Source of the DNA: Rhizobium sp. Q54
GTDB lineage: Bacteria; Pseudomonadota; Alphaproteobacteria; SMXS01
Reading direction: 5' to 3'
Assembly (NCBI GenBank): GCA_945907245.1
Contig: CAMDTB010000010.1
Location: 1 to 64,000, forward strand
DNA length: 64,000 bases
In this document: piece by piece, positions 41,255-50,223 of the stretch
Layout: each line of letters begins with the position of its first letter
How positions within the stretch are numbered: position 1 is the stretch's first letter
Program-made: the position numbers and the translations under genes
Notes under the pieces: generated by a model
What the model was told of the DNA's origin: nothing
The model's input: the letters and a program-made list of their open reading frames with translations, nothing else
Databases searched by the model: none

Positions 41255-42547
41255 TCATGGAACGATCGCCCTGTCGTCCTGGGTGCGGCGGATGTCCGCG
41301 CCCACCGCGCGCAGCTTCTCTTCAAGTTTCTCGTAGCCACGGTCGAGGTGGTAGACGCCGTTGACCACGGTCTCGCCCTCGGCGGCCATGCCGGCCAGCA
41401 CCAGGCAGACCGAGGCGCGCAAATCGGTCGCCATCACCGGCGCGCCGCGCAGCCGCGGGTTGCCGCGCACCATGGCCGAGCTGCCGTGCACGGTGATGTC
41501 GGCGCCCATGCGCGCCAGCTCGGGCGCGTGCATGAAGCGGTTCTCGAAGATCGTCTCGGTGATCAGCGAGGCGCCGTCGGCCACCGCCATCAGCGCCATG
41601 AACTGAGCCTGCATGTCGGTGGGGAAGCCGGGGAAGGGATGGGTGATGACGTCGAATCCCTTGCAGCGTCCCGTCGGATGGGACACGCGCACCTTGCCCA
41701 GGCCGTTGGAGATGTTAACGCCGGCCTTGGCCAGCGATTCGAACACCGAGCCGAGATGATCCACATTGGCGCCGTCCAGCACCAGCTCGCCGCCGGTGAT
41801 CGCCGCAGCGACCGCGTAGGTGCCGGCCTCGATCCGGTCGGGCATCACGGTGTATTCGGCGGCGTGCAGCGCGTCGACGCCCTGGATCACCAGGCACTCG
41901 GTGCCGATGCCGTGGATGTTGGCGCCCATGGCAACGAGGCACTGGGCCAGGTCGGTGACCTCGGGTTCGCGCGCGGCGTTCTCCATGATGGTGGTCCCAT
42001 TGGCGAGGGCGGCGGCCATCAGCAGGTTCTCGGTGGCGCCCACCGACACGAACGGAAAGCGGATGGTGGCGCCCTTCAGGCCGCCGGGCGCATGGGCGAT
42101 GACGTTGCCGCCCTTCAGCTCGATCTTGGCGCCCATGGCCTCCAGGCCCTTCAGGTGCTGGTCGATGGGGCGGATGCCGATGGCGTCGCCGCCGGGCATG
42201 GAGACGGTCGCCTCGCCGGTGCGCGCCAGCAGCGGACCCAGCACCAGCACCGAGGCGCGAATGCGGTTGACGATCTCGTACGGCGCGACGGTCGACAGCG
42301 GCGGCTTCGCGGTCAGCTTGAGGGTGCGGCCCCGGTTGGAGCCTTCGACTTCCTCGACGGTGGCGCCCAGACTGGTGAGCAGGTCCGACATGGTGGCCAT
42401 GTCGTCGAGCGCCGGGATGTTGTGGAGCGTCAGGGTCTCTTCGGTCAGCAGGCTGGCGGCCATCAGCGGCAGCGCCGCGTTCTTGGCGCCGCTGATCGAG
42501 ATCTTGCCGCGCAGCGGCCTGCCGCCGCGGATGACGAGCTGATCCAT
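41255..42547 (-). CDS. murA: UDP-N-acetylglucosamine 1-carboxyvinyltransferase (MurA) with Asp at the active-site Cys
   Basis: A 430-residue MurA, first committed step of peptidoglycan synthesis (UDP-GlcNAc plus PEP). Signatures are [20 protein letters not shown] at the N-terminus, then [15 protein letters not shown]. The active-site loop reads [15 protein letters not shown] with Asp121, where E. coli has Cys115 (PGGC...). Asp at this place gives natural fosfomycin insensitivity in Mycobacterium, Chlamydia and Borrelia while keeping activity. The gene is otherwise complete and is the only murA in view. It lies 2 bases after dcd. Confidence 0.96.
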   Translation of the reverse strand: MDQLVIRGGRPLRGKISISGAKNAALPLMAASLLTEETLTLHNIPALDDMATMSDLLTSLGATVEEVEGSNRGRTLKLTAKPPLSTVAPYEIVNRIRASVLVLGPLLARTGEATVSMPGGDAIGIRPIDQHLKGLEAMGAKIELKGGNVIAHAPGGLKGATIRFPFVSVGATENLLMAAALANGTTIMENAAREPEVTDLAQCLVAMGANIHGIGTECLVIQGVDALHAAEYTVMPDRIEAGTYAVAAAITGGELVLDGANVDHLGSVFESLAKAGVNISNGLGKVRVSHPTGRCKGFDVITHPFPGFPTDMQAQFMALMAVADGASLITETIFENRFMHAPELARMGADITVHGSSAMVRGNPRLRGAPVMATDLRASVCLVLAGMAAEGETVVNGVYHLDRGYEKLEEKLRAVGADIRRTQDDRAIVP

Positions 42548-42549
42548 GG

Positions 42550-43104
42550 CTACAGCTTTGGCAGGGTCACGCCCCGCTGTCCCATGTATTTGCCTGCCTT
42601 GTCCTTGTAGGACGTTTCGCAGGGCTCGTTGCCCTTGAGGAACAGGAACTGGCAGGCGCCTTCATTGGCATAGATCTTCGCCGGCAGCGGCGTGGTGTTG
42701 GAGAATTCCAGGGTGACGTGACCTTCCCATTCGGGCTCGAGCGGCGTGACGTTGACGATGATGCCGCAGCGGGCATAGGTGCTCTTGCCCAGGCAGATCA
42801 CCAGGATGTCGCGCGGGATGCGGAAATACTCGACCGTGGTGGCGAGGGCGAAGGAGTTGGGCGGGATGACGCAGACGTCGCCCGGCCGGTCGACGAAGCT
42901 CTGCTTGGAAAACTCCTTGGGATCGACGATCACCGAATCGACGTTGGTGAACACCTTGAACTCATCCGACACCCGCGCGTCATAGCCATAGGACGACAGG
43001 CCGTAGGAGATCACGCCCTGGCGCTGCTGCTTCTCGACGAACGGCTCGATCATGCCGTTCGCCAACGCCTGCTCGCGGATCCAGATGTCGGACATGATGG
43101 CCAT
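42550..43104 (-). CDS. dcd: dCTP deaminase
   Basis: A 184-residue homotrimeric enzyme that deaminates dCTP to dUTP for dTMP synthesis, the usual alphaproteobacterial length. Clear signatures are [34 protein letters not shown] and [20 protein letters not shown] with the catalytic Glu, then HVTLEFSN. The start ATG 43104 (MAIMSDIW) or the Met three codons later is possible. It leads a probable dcd-murA-DUF2948 transcript. Confidence 0.95.
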   Translation of the reverse strand: MAIMSDIWIREQALANGMIEPFVEKQQRQGVISYGLSSYGYDARVSDEFKVFTNVDSVIVDPKEFSKQSFVDRPGDVCVIPPNSFALATTVEYFRIPRDILVICLGKSTYARCGIIVNVTPLEPEWEGHVTLEFSNTTPLPAKIYANEGACQFLFLKGNEPCETSYKDKAGKYMGQRGVTLPKL

Positions 43105-43289
43105 GGGGGGACTCTTTGGGGAGTGAATGCGAACAACACTTCTAATGGAGCAGGTGGCGTATCTCAACGCCTGCGCGCATGCCGGCCGAGCGCGGTGGGC
43201 CATTACGATAGCGCTACTGACTCGGACTGCGATTTGTGACAGGATTTTTTCGGGCAAATGGCGCTGGGCGGCGCCGGGAGATTTCGCAC

Positions 43290-43538
43290 ATGGACTGGTT
43301 GGCCAAACTTTCAGTGGGCCTCGTGACAGGCCTGTTGGTTTACTTCTTCTACCCGGTCGAAAAGACCGCGCGGCCGATCACCGCGGCAGCTTTCGGGGTA
43401 GCGGGCGCCGCGATGGGGGCGCTTCTCTCCATGAAGATACAGGCGCTGGGCGGTCCCTATCTGACGCCGACGAGCCTGGCGACCTCGGCCGCAGGCGCGG
43501 CGCTGTTCGCGATTTCCTACATGAACATCTCGCACTAG
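43290..43538 (+). CDS. Small membrane protein
   Basis: An 82-residue protein with about three hydrophobic segments ([17 protein letters not shown], then [15 protein letters not shown] and [15 protein letters not shown]), i.e. mostly membrane. GGGAG (43276-43280) is well placed before ATG 43290. No family recognised. Its stop codon overlaps the stop of the convergent small gene at 43535. Confidence 0.6.
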   Translation: MDWLAKLSVGLVTGLLVYFFYPVEKTARPITAAAFGVAGAAMGALLSMKIQALGGPYLTPTSLATSAAGAALFAISYMNISH

Positions 43539-43711
43539 GCGGGATCGTCCTTCTCCTCCGGGCCGGGCGTCGGCGCCTGTTTGCGCTGCTGCTCCTTTCG
43601 GCGACGCAGGTTCTCCCTCAGCGCTTCCGCGGCGCGGCGCTGGTGCTCGGCCTTGTTCGGATGGGCCTTGTTGTCCTGCTTCGGCATGGTGTGCTGATCG
43701 ATCCCGTTCAT
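43535..43711 (-). CDS. Small basic hydrophilic protein
   Basis: A 58-residue protein, highly charged with a long helix (NKAEHQRRAAEALRENLRRR) and a disordered acidic end. Similar short KQDNKAHPNKAEHQRR-type proteins are widespread in alphaproteobacteria with no assigned role. ATG 43711 has AGGA upstream; the frame is open for 12 more residues. The last bases overlap the stop of the plus-strand membrane protein gene. Confidence 0.6.
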   Translation of the reverse strand: MNGIDQHTMPKQDNKAHPNKAEHQRRAAEALRENLRRRKEQQRKQAPTPGPEEKDDPA

Positions 43712-43818
43712 CGCGTTTTCCTGCCCCGGCGCTTGGATGGTCCGCATGGACCTGCGCGGAGTACCATATTATGCATAGAACAGCCCGCGCCGGAAAAGGC
43801 GCGGCAACGGAGATGCCG

Positions 43819-45933
43819 ATGAAGCCTTCATTGCGGCGCTGGGCGGGATTAATGGCGGCCGCGCTCGCCGGCCTGTTGCTGGCCTTGCCCGCGGGCGCGG
43901 CGCCGGTCAAGACCGAAAATGCCCGGGCCGAGCTCGTCGCCGACGTGGCGTCCGTGGCGGCGGGCGAGCCGTTCCACGTGGCGCTGAAGCTGACACCGCG
44001 CGAGCATTGGCACACCTATTGGCTCAATCCCGGCGATTCGGGACTGGCGACGACGCTGGAATGGACGCTGCCGGCCGGCTTCACGGCTGGCGACATCGCC
44101 TGGCCCGCGCCAAAGGCGCTGCCCTTCGGCCCGCTGACCAATTACGGATACGACGCCGAGCACTGGCTGCTGGTGACGGTGACGCCGCCCGCCGACATAG
44201 GTCAGGGCGAGGTGACGCTGAAGGCCCGCGCCGACTGGCTGGTCTGCGAGGACATCTGCATCCCGGAGGGCGCCGACCTGGAGCTGACCTTGCCGGTGGC
44301 AACCGACGCGGTGCGTGACCCGCTGCACACCGCGGGCTTCAGAAAGGCGCGTGAGGCGCTGCCCGCGGCGTTCCCCGGCACCGCCGAGTTCCGGGTCGAC
44401 GGCAAGACACTCGCGTTGCGCTTCACCGATGCCGGCGACGGCGTGCTGCGATTCTTTCCCTTCACCGAGACGCTGATCAGCAACAGCGCCGCCCAGACCG
44501 AAAGCGCCGATGGTGCCGCGCGCGTTCTCGCCATACCGATGGGTAGCGGCAAGCCCGATGAAACCGTCGAGGGCGTCCTGAGAGTCGGCGACAAGGCCTA
44601 TTCGGTCAGTGCGCCGGCGGGGACCTTTTCTCCGCCGGCGGCGGTCCGGGCCGAACCGCCGGGCGCAGCGGCCGACGCTGGCGGCGGCATGGCGGGCGGC
44701 ATCGACCAGCTGCCGATCTGGCAGGCCATGCTGTTCGCATTCCTCGGCGGTGTGCTGCTCAACCTGATGCCCTGCGTGTTTCCGGTGCTGTCGCTGAAGG
44801 CGCTTGCGGTGGTGAAGGCGTCTGGGCTGTCGCTGCGCGAGAAGCGGATGGAGGGACTGCTCTATACGGCGGGCGTCATGGTCAGCTTCCTGGCGCTGGC
44901 CGGTGCGCTCCTGGCGTTCCGCGCGGGCGGCGTGGCGGTGGGCTGGGGCTTCCAGCTGCAATCGCCGGAAGTGGTCGCCGTGCTGGCGGTGATCCTGTTC
45001 GCCGTCGGCCTCTCGCTGTCGGGCTATTTCGAGCTTGCCGGCAGTTTCACCGGCTTGGGGCAGGGTCTGGTCGACCGGGGCGGCGCCGTCGGCGCGTTCG
45101 CGACCGGCGTGCTGGCCACCATCGTGGCGACGCCCTGCACCGCGCCGTTCATGGCCTCGGCGCTGGGCGCGGCGCTGCTGTTGCCGCCGCTGGGGTCGCT
45201 GTCGATCTTCGCGGCGCTGGGCTTCGGGCTGGCGTTTCCGATGCTGCTGATCAGCGAGGTGCCGGCCATCGGCCGCCTGCTGCCGCGGCCCGGGCCGTGG
45301 ATGGACCGGTTCCGCCAATTCCTGGCGTTTCCCGTATACGCCACGGTGATCTGGCTGGTGACCGTGCTGGGCCAGCAGGCCGGCATCGCCGCCGTCGCCG
45401 CGCTCCTCGCCATCCTGATGCTGGTCGTATTCGCGATCTGGCTATGGCGGATCGCGCGGGGTGCGCATGGTTTCGGCAAGGCGCTCAGCCATGGGCTGGC
45501 GGTGCTCGCGCTGGCGACCTGCGCCTGGCTGGTCTGGTACGCCGGCGAGCAGGATGCGCCCACCGCCGCGGCCGATGCCGGCGTGCTGGCCGCCGAGCCC
45601 TATGACGAGGCCAGGCTGGCGGCGTACCGGGCGGCGGGCGAGCCGGTGTTCGTCAACATGACGGCGGCCTGGTGCATCACCTGCCTCGCCAATGAACGGG
45701 TCGCGCTGACCACTGACGCGGTCGCCGCCGCGTTTCGCGACAAGGGCATCCGCTACATGAAAGGCGACTGGACGCGTCGCGACCCAAAGATTACCGAAAT
45801 ATTGACAAACTATGGCCGAAGCGGCGTGCCGCTCTATCTGTACTTTGCGCCTGGTCGCGCCCAGGCCGTCGTGCTGCCGCAGTTGCTCACGCCGGACATC
45901 GTGCTGGACGCCATCGGCCAGGCCGAGGGGTAG
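43819..45933 (+). CDS. Protein-disulfide reductase DsbD family protein
   Basis: A 704-residue inner-membrane electron carrier that passes reducing power from cytosolic thioredoxin to the periplasm. It has a signal peptide (about 8-28), an N-terminal periplasmic domain with Cys143/Cys147 (CEDIC), an eight-helix membrane domain with the two thiol residues Cys319 (MPCVFP) and Cys440 (TPCTAP), and a C-terminal thioredoxin domain with WCITC (Cys619/Cys622). The N-terminal domain is of the ScsB-like DsbD group. ATG 43819 is favoured by GGAG at 43809; ATG 43813 is also open. The next gene, 24 bases on, is a likely client or partner. Confidence 0.93.
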   Translation: MKPSLRRWAGLMAAALAGLLLALPAGAAPVKTENARAELVADVASVAAGEPFHVALKLTPREHWHTYWLNPGDSGLATTLEWTLPAGFTAGDIAWPAPKALPFGPLTNYGYDAEHWLLVTVTPPADIGQGEVTLKARADWLVCEDICIPEGADLELTLPVATDAVRDPLHTAGFRKAREALPAAFPGTAEFRVDGKTLALRFTDAGDGVLRFFPFTETLISNSAAQTESADGAARVLAIPMGSGKPDETVEGVLRVGDKAYSVSAPAGTFSPPAAVRAEPPGAAADAGGGMAGGIDQLPIWQAMLFAFLGGVLLNLMPCVFPVLSLKALAVVKASGLSLREKRMEGLLYTAGVMVSFLALAGALLAFRAGGVAVGWGFQLQSPEVVAVLAVILFAVGLSLSGYFELAGSFTGLGQGLVDRGGAVGAFATGVLATIVATPCTAPFMASALGAALLLPPLGSLSIFAALGFGLAFPMLLISEVPAIGRLLPRPGPWMDRFRQFLAFPVYATVIWLVTVLGQQAGIAAVAALLAILMLVVFAIWLWRIARGAHGFGKALSHGLAVLALATCAWLVWYAGEQDAPTAAADAGVLAAEPYDEARLAAYRAAGEPVFVNMTAAWCITCLANERVALTTDAVAAAFRDKGIRYMKGDWTRRDPKITEILTNYGRSGVPLYLYFAPGRAQAVVLPQLLTPDIVLDAIGQAEG

Positions 45934-45957
45934 TATTCTCAACTCAGGGAGTTTGCG

Positions 45958-46572
45958 ATGATCGGACGACTTTCCGCGGCGCTGGCCGGAGGATTGGCGC
46001 TTTGCGTGATGGCGGCTCCGGCGTACGCCGCGCCGGAAATCGGCCAGAAGGCGCCCGCGTTCACGGGCAAGGATGCGGCCGGCAAGACGGTCAGCCTCAG
46101 CGACTATGCGGGCAAGACGGTGGTGCTGGAATGGACCAACCATGAATGTCCGTTCGTGGTGAAGCATTACGACAGCGGCAACATGCAGGCGCTCCAGAAG
46201 GAACTGACCGGCAAGGGCGCGGTGTGGCTGACGGTCGTCTCATCGGCGCCGGGCAAGCAGGGTCATGTCTCGGCGGCCAAGGCGAACGAGCTGACCAAGT
46301 CGCGCAACGCCGCCCCGTCGGACGTGATCCTGGACGAGGACGGCACGATCGGCATGGCGTATGGCGCGACCGCCACGCCGCAGATGGTGGTGATCACGCC
46401 GGCGCAGACCTTGGCCTATATGGGCGCCATCGACAGCATTCCGTCGGCCAAGCAGTCGGACATTCCGAAGGCCGACAACTACGTGCGCGCGGCCTATGAC
46501 GCGGTCGCCGCCGGCAAGCCGGTGCAGGTGGCCCAGACCAAGGCTTATGGCTGCTCGGTGAAGTACCAGTAG
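45958..46572 (+). CDS. Exported thioredoxin-fold (redoxin) protein
   Basis: A 204-residue periplasmic protein with signal peptide (about 1-24, ending APAYA) and a redoxin/AhpC-TSA-like domain. The active region is NHECPFVVKHYDSGNMQALQ with one Cys in place of CxxC, and a second Cys near the C-terminus (AYGCSVKY). This pattern is common in thioredoxin-family proteins next to DsbD/ScsB genes. It probably receives electrons from the DsbD-type protein just upstream. GGGAG precedes the ATG. Confidence 0.88.
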   Translation: MIGRLSAALAGGLALCVMAAPAYAAPEIGQKAPAFTGKDAAGKTVSLSDYAGKTVVLEWTNHECPFVVKHYDSGNMQALQKELTGKGAVWLTVVSSAPGKQGHVSAAKANELTKSRNAAPSDVILDEDGTIGMAYGATATPQMVVITPAQTLAYMGAIDSIPSAKQSDIPKADNYVRAAYDAVAAGKPVQVAQTKAYGCSVKYQ

Positions 46573-46656
46573 CTACGGCGCGACGCGGGTTTTCGCGGCC
46601 GGCGGGCACGGCGCGCCGGCCGGCCCGCCATGCGGACAGACGGCGGGCAAAAGGGC

Positions 46657-46685
46657 TTGCGCCTGTCCGGTTTCCTTGGCATAAG
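46657..46685 (+). promoter_or_regulatory. Promoter of tRNA-Thr
   Basis: -35 TTGCGC (46657-46662) and -10 CATAAG (46680-46685) with exact 17-base spacing. The tRNA begins at 46696, about five bases after the predicted transcript start. Confidence 0.5.
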
Positions 46686-46695
46686 CCCTCCCGCT

Positions 46696-46770
<75 letters not shown>

Positions 46771-46806
46771 GTTTCCCCGAGATACCCCAGAGGCTTGGCG
46801 CGGCGG

Positions 46807-47349
46807 CTAGTTCAGCACCCGCGTTGCCGGCTGGTCGTCCTTCGTCGCCGCGGCATCGCCCGCGAGGGCGCCGAGATCCAGGCCCCAGCCGGCCTTCCCG
46901 GCGGCGTTGCGGATCAGCCGGACCATGGAGTGCAGCAACACATCGTCGAGCGCCATGGTCACCGGCCGGCCGTCCTTGGCCATGAAGGCGACCTGGTTCG
47001 GTCCCTTCGGCGCATCGATGCGCTTGATGCTGCCCTGGGTGATCAGCACCGGCTCCTCGCCGAAATACTGGCTGACGACCTTCTCCTTGTCGTACTTGTT
47101 GGTGAAGTTGCTCGCCGCGAGCGCCTTCTCGTGCTGGAAGCGGACGATGCTCTTGCGGGCTGCGTCCGACTGCTGCGCGGCGGCCTCGGGAGTCGATTCG
47201 GCCAGCTTCACCAGATTGGGCCACAGCAGCTTAACGAAGCGCCGCGTGAACCACATGCGGAACTCCTTGCCGTCCTTCGAGATGATGGACATCAGCAGCC
47301 GGTCTTCCGGCGGGTCGAACTCGACACGCATCTGGTGGATGGTGGACAT
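46807..47349 (-). CDS. Conserved hypothetical protein
   Basis: A 180-residue cytosolic protein. The N-terminal half starts STIHQMRVEFDPPEDRLLMS, then KEFRMWFTRRFVKLLWPNLV, a pattern I recall from a widespread proteobacterial hypothetical family of around 180 residues without known function. Its C-terminus has a repeated hydrophobic helix. No catalytic motif is visible. It is convergent with tRNA-Thr, single-gene unit. Confidence 0.75.
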   Translation of the reverse strand: MSTIHQMRVEFDPPEDRLLMSIISKDGKEFRMWFTRRFVKLLWPNLVKLAESTPEAAAQQSDAARKSIVRFQHEKALAASNFTNKYDKEKVVSQYFGEEPVLITQGSIKRIDAPKGPNQVAFMAKDGRPVTMALDDVLLHSMVRLIRNAAGKAGWGLDLGALAGDAAATKDDQPATRVLN

Positions 47350-47419
47350 GGCAACTCCGTCGTTCGCGGCAGAATGGCGGCAAACGACGCGCAGGTAAAC
47401 CGTCAGGCATCCGGCAGGG

Positions 47420-48511
47420 TCAACCGGCCGGGTTCTCCTTGGCCCAGAGGGCGATGCTGGCGTTCATCATCTTCAGCGCGTGCAGCACCTTGGCTTTGAA
47501 CTTCTCCCGGTCCGGATTGATCTGGACGATCGTTGTCCGTTCATACGCAGGGGTGAAGTAGCTCTTGTCGACCGTCTTGTCGTCGACCAGCAGCTCGCCG
47601 TAGTCATAGCCGTAGTTGAACTCCATGGACGAATTGAAGCGCAGTGCTCCGATCTTCGACGGCACCTTGCCGATCGGCGTGTCCCGGTAGGTCTGGATGA
47701 TGATCGGCTCAGGCAGCACCACCAGATAGGGATCGGCCTTGACCGTGGCGGCGCGCAGCATCTTGCCCCGCGCGCCCATCACCCAGGCCGGCCGGACCCG
47801 GGCTGAGACATCGACGATGACCGCATCGGCGGCGGCGCCGAGCGCCATCAGCGGCTTGATGTTCTTCTGCGAGAAGGCGGAACTCACCTTGGACATGGCG
47901 CCGCCCTTGTCGAGCGGGCTTGCCGGCAGAAACCACATGGGGATGTCCGCCGGCGTCCTGGCGACATAGCTGACGTCAGCGAGCCCGCCATTGTCGTCGC
48001 GGCTGGAGAACTGTCCGCTGGGGTCAGCCTGTGCGAGTTCCAGCGCGCGGTAGCCTTCCGAATCCTTCAGGGTGTCCATCGACACGACATCGCGGCCGAT
48101 TGCCTGGAGCCGGGCGCGCAGGTCGGCATACGCCTCTTCCGTGATCTCCTGCGCCAGCGCTTCGTCATAGGCGAAGCGGGCGATGGCGACCAGATGCTTG
48201 TCGGGATTCTGGGAGTAATAGGTGACGCTGTCCTGGCCACTGAAGTTGCTGATCTGGCTTCTCGATCCCTCCTCGTGCACCCCCGCTATCGCATGCGTCA
48301 TAAATCCGATCCGGTACCCGGTGATCAGGACCTTCCGTTTTTCGGCGAAGGCGCCGGCGACATCGGCCTCCTTCTTGAAGATCTTCTGTGATTCCTTGAG
48401 GGTAAGCTGCTCGGGATCCACATCCGCCAAATTCTTGAGGTCCGCAGCGTATAGCGTGCTGCTGAACGCAAATATGAGCGCAGCGATAACGCCGGTACGT
48501 CTGGTGAGCAT
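47420..48511 (-). CDS. Exported protein of unknown function
   Basis: A 363-residue protein with an N-terminal signal peptide (about 1-22, ending STLYA). The mature part is a mix of helices and strands with no Cys, and includes NFSGQDSVTYYSQNPDKHLV and a C-terminal VQINPDREKFKAKVLHAL. I recognise no family. The start lies in an AT-richer 158-base gap. It is followed on the same strand by the CMD gene only at a distance, so is likely alone. Confidence 0.72.
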   Translation of the reverse strand: MLTRRTGVIAALIFAFSSTLYAADLKNLADVDPEQLTLKESQKIFKKEADVAGAFAEKRKVLITGYRIGFMTHAIAGVHEEGSRSQISNFSGQDSVTYYSQNPDKHLVAIARFAYDEALAQEITEEAYADLRARLQAIGRDVVSMDTLKDSEGYRALELAQADPSGQFSSRDDNGGLADVSYVARTPADIPMWFLPASPLDKGGAMSKVSSAFSQKNIKPLMALGAAADAVIVDVSARVRPAWVMGARGKMLRAATVKADPYLVVLPEPIIIQTYRDTPIGKVPSKIGALRFNSSMEFNYGYDYGELLVDDKTVDKSYFTPAYERTTIVQINPDREKFKAKVLHALKMMNASIALWAKENPAG

Positions 48512-48669
48512 GGGTTTTCCATCCCGGTTTGTCGTCGATTGTCAAAATCATTAAATAACCGCAACGAATTGTCCGCGGCAATGCGGTTCTGCGCCTCGTG
48601 CAGGATTTTCCGGGGCAATCGACGCGGACCGACAAGCAACGCGAACCGGTCAGAGGCAGACAGCCTGCT

Positions 48670-49221
48670 TTACGCCGTCGGCAGCGGGAACTGCTCGAGA
48701 TAGGTGAGGTAGTCGGCCTCGACGTCGATCTGGAGCGCGCCGAGGATGCGGACGACGCCGTTATAGGTGGCGATCGCCAGGATCAGGTCGATCAGCCGCT
48801 CGGTGCCGAGTTCGTCCAGCAGCAGGGCGAAGGTGGCGTCGGAGATCGTCAGGTCGGTGGTCATCTCGCGCGCCGCGCGGATCACGGCGCTCGACAGCGC
48901 ATCGAGGCTGGACGGCTTTCCCGCCGTCTCGGCGGCGATGGCGCGGATGTCACCTGCGCTGACGCCCATGTCCATGCCGATCTTCACGTGATGGGAGTAT
49001 TCGTAGGGCGACCGTGTCAGGTAGCCGACCTGGATGATCGCAATTTCGCTCAGCCGGGAGTCCAGCGTGCTGCCGTGGCGGATGTAGTTGCCCAGCGCGC
49101 CGAACTTGCGCGCGGCCTTGGGGCTGTGCACCAGCGCCCGCGTGACGTTGATGCTGCGGTTCAGCAGTTCCTGGTATTCAGGCGGCAGGTCGTGCTTGTC
49201 GAGATACGGTACGCGGGCCAT
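48670..49221 (-). CDS. Carboxymuconolactone decarboxylase family protein
   Basis: A 183-residue AhpD-like/CMD superfamily protein. The core LSEIAIIQVGYLTRSPYEYSHHVKIGMD matches the CMD helix pair, but the redox CxxC of AhpD is absent, with Thr-Arg-Ser in that place, so a peroxidase role is unlikely. Members without Cys include lactone decarboxylases and uncharacterised catabolic proteins. GGGGAG precedes the ATG on the minus strand. Confidence 0.85.
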   Translation of the reverse strand: MARVPYLDKHDLPPEYQELLNRSINVTRALVHSPKAARKFGALGNYIRHGSTLDSRLSEIAIIQVGYLTRSPYEYSHHVKIGMDMGVSAGDIRAIAAETAGKPSSLDALSSAVIRAAREMTTDLTISDATFALLLDELGTERLIDLILAIATYNGVVRILGALQIDVEADYLTYLEQFPLPTA

Positions 49222-49246
49222 GGCAATCTCCCCAGATCGCCGCAGT

Positions 49247-49885
49247 CTACCGCAATCCGGCGATATCCAGCACCTTGGTGAGATCGCGCTCGTCGATGCG
49301 ATACTTTGCCGCTTCGGCGACCTTGGGTTTGGCGCAGAAGCCGATGCCGTAACCGGCGGCCTGGATCATCGGCAGGTCGTTGGCGCCGTCGCCAATGGCG
49401 ATGACCTGGTCGAGGCCGATGCCCATGTCGGCGGCATAGCGTTGCATGGTCGCCAGCTTGGCGTCGGCGCCGAGGATCGGTTCCGCGACCGTGCCGCTCA
49501 GGGCGCCGTGCTCGACATTGAGCGTGTTGGCGTGGTCGGCGTCGAAACCGGCGGCCTGGGCGATCCGGCTGGTGAAGAAGCTGAAGCCGCCGGAGACCAG
49601 GATGCACTTGATGCCCTTGGCGTGCAGCGCGTCGGTCATCTCGCGGGCACCCTTGGTCAGCCGGATACGGCTGTCATAGACCTCCTGCAGCGCGGCTTCC
49701 GGCAGGCCCTTGAGCATGCCGACCCGCTCGCGGAGCGCGGCCTCGAAATCAAGTTCGCCGCGCATCGCCCGTTCGGTGATGGCGGCGACCTGATCCTTGA
49801 TGCCGACGGCGTCAGCCAGTTCGTCGATGCATTCGTTTTCGATGATCGTGGAGTCCATGTCCGCGATCAGCAGGCGGATGGACAC
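49247..49885 (-). CDS. serB: Phosphoserine phosphatase, catalytic domain only
   Basis: A 212-residue HAD hydrolase, last step of serine synthesis. Motif I is ADMDST with nucleophile Asp9 and acid Asp11; motif II LVSGGFSFF; motif IV GDGANDLPM. E. coli-type and most alphaproteobacterial SerB have an N-terminal ACT-like domain of about 80 residues; here it is missing and the protein starts at GTG 49885, whose first G is the last base of the TAG of the upstream 78-residue ORF. See that entry. Confidence 0.93.
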   Translation of the reverse strand: MSIRLLIADMDSTIIENECIDELADAVGIKDQVAAITERAMRGELDFEAALRERVGMLKGLPEAALQEVYDSRIRLTKGAREMTDALHAKGIKCILVSGGFSFFTSRIAQAAGFDADHANTLNVEHGALSGTVAEPILGADAKLATMQRYAADMGIGLDQVIAIGDGANDLPMIQAAGYGIGFCAKPKVAEAAKYRIDERDLTKVLDIAGLR

Positions 49886-50121
49886 TAGTCCTTGTTCGCG
49901 ATCACGAGACCCGAACCCTTCACGGCGCCGTTGGCGACCTCGATGGCCTTGTCGCCCTCGATGCCGTCATAACGCAGTTCCGCCTGTACGTTCTTGGTGA
50001 CCCACCTGGGCTTCAGGCCCGACGCGCCAGCGCGCAGCAGGGCGGCGGAAACCAGTTCGAGATGCACCGGCGTAAGCCGCGCGATGCCCGGCGTGGCCTG
50101 GAAAGTCAGTGTGTTAGCCAT
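49885..50121 (-). CDS. Small ORF coupled to serB, possible detached N-terminal domain
   Basis: A 78-residue protein: ANTLTFQATPGIARLTPVHL, then LLRAGASGLKPRWVTKNVQA and a C-terminal strand ending SGLVIANKD. The composition and position look like the ACT-like N-terminal domain of alphaproteobacterial SerB, which is missing from the next gene. The frames differ, so the two are not simply one ORF with a stop; joining them needs a -1 shift. GAGAGGA precedes the ATG at 50121. Family similarity is from memory of the pattern and needs an alignment. Confidence 0.6.
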   Translation of the reverse strand: MANTLTFQATPGIARLTPVHLELVSAALLRAGASGLKPRWVTKNVQAELRYDGIEGDKAIEVANGAVKGSGLVIANKD

Positions 50122-50223
50122 GTTTGTCCTCTCCTGTCAGGACCGGGGCCCGACGCTGGTGCGATTCCCTGCTATCGTCAGCAGCGTCTTGTCCCCGTTC
50201 AGTATTTACCGAAGTATGGTGTG

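Noticed and set aside
49870-49900. Programmed -1 frameshift joining the 78-residue ORF to serB
   Set aside because: The bases before the stop (GAACAAGGAC) form no slippery heptamer; termination-reinitiation at the overlapping TAG/GTG is simpler.
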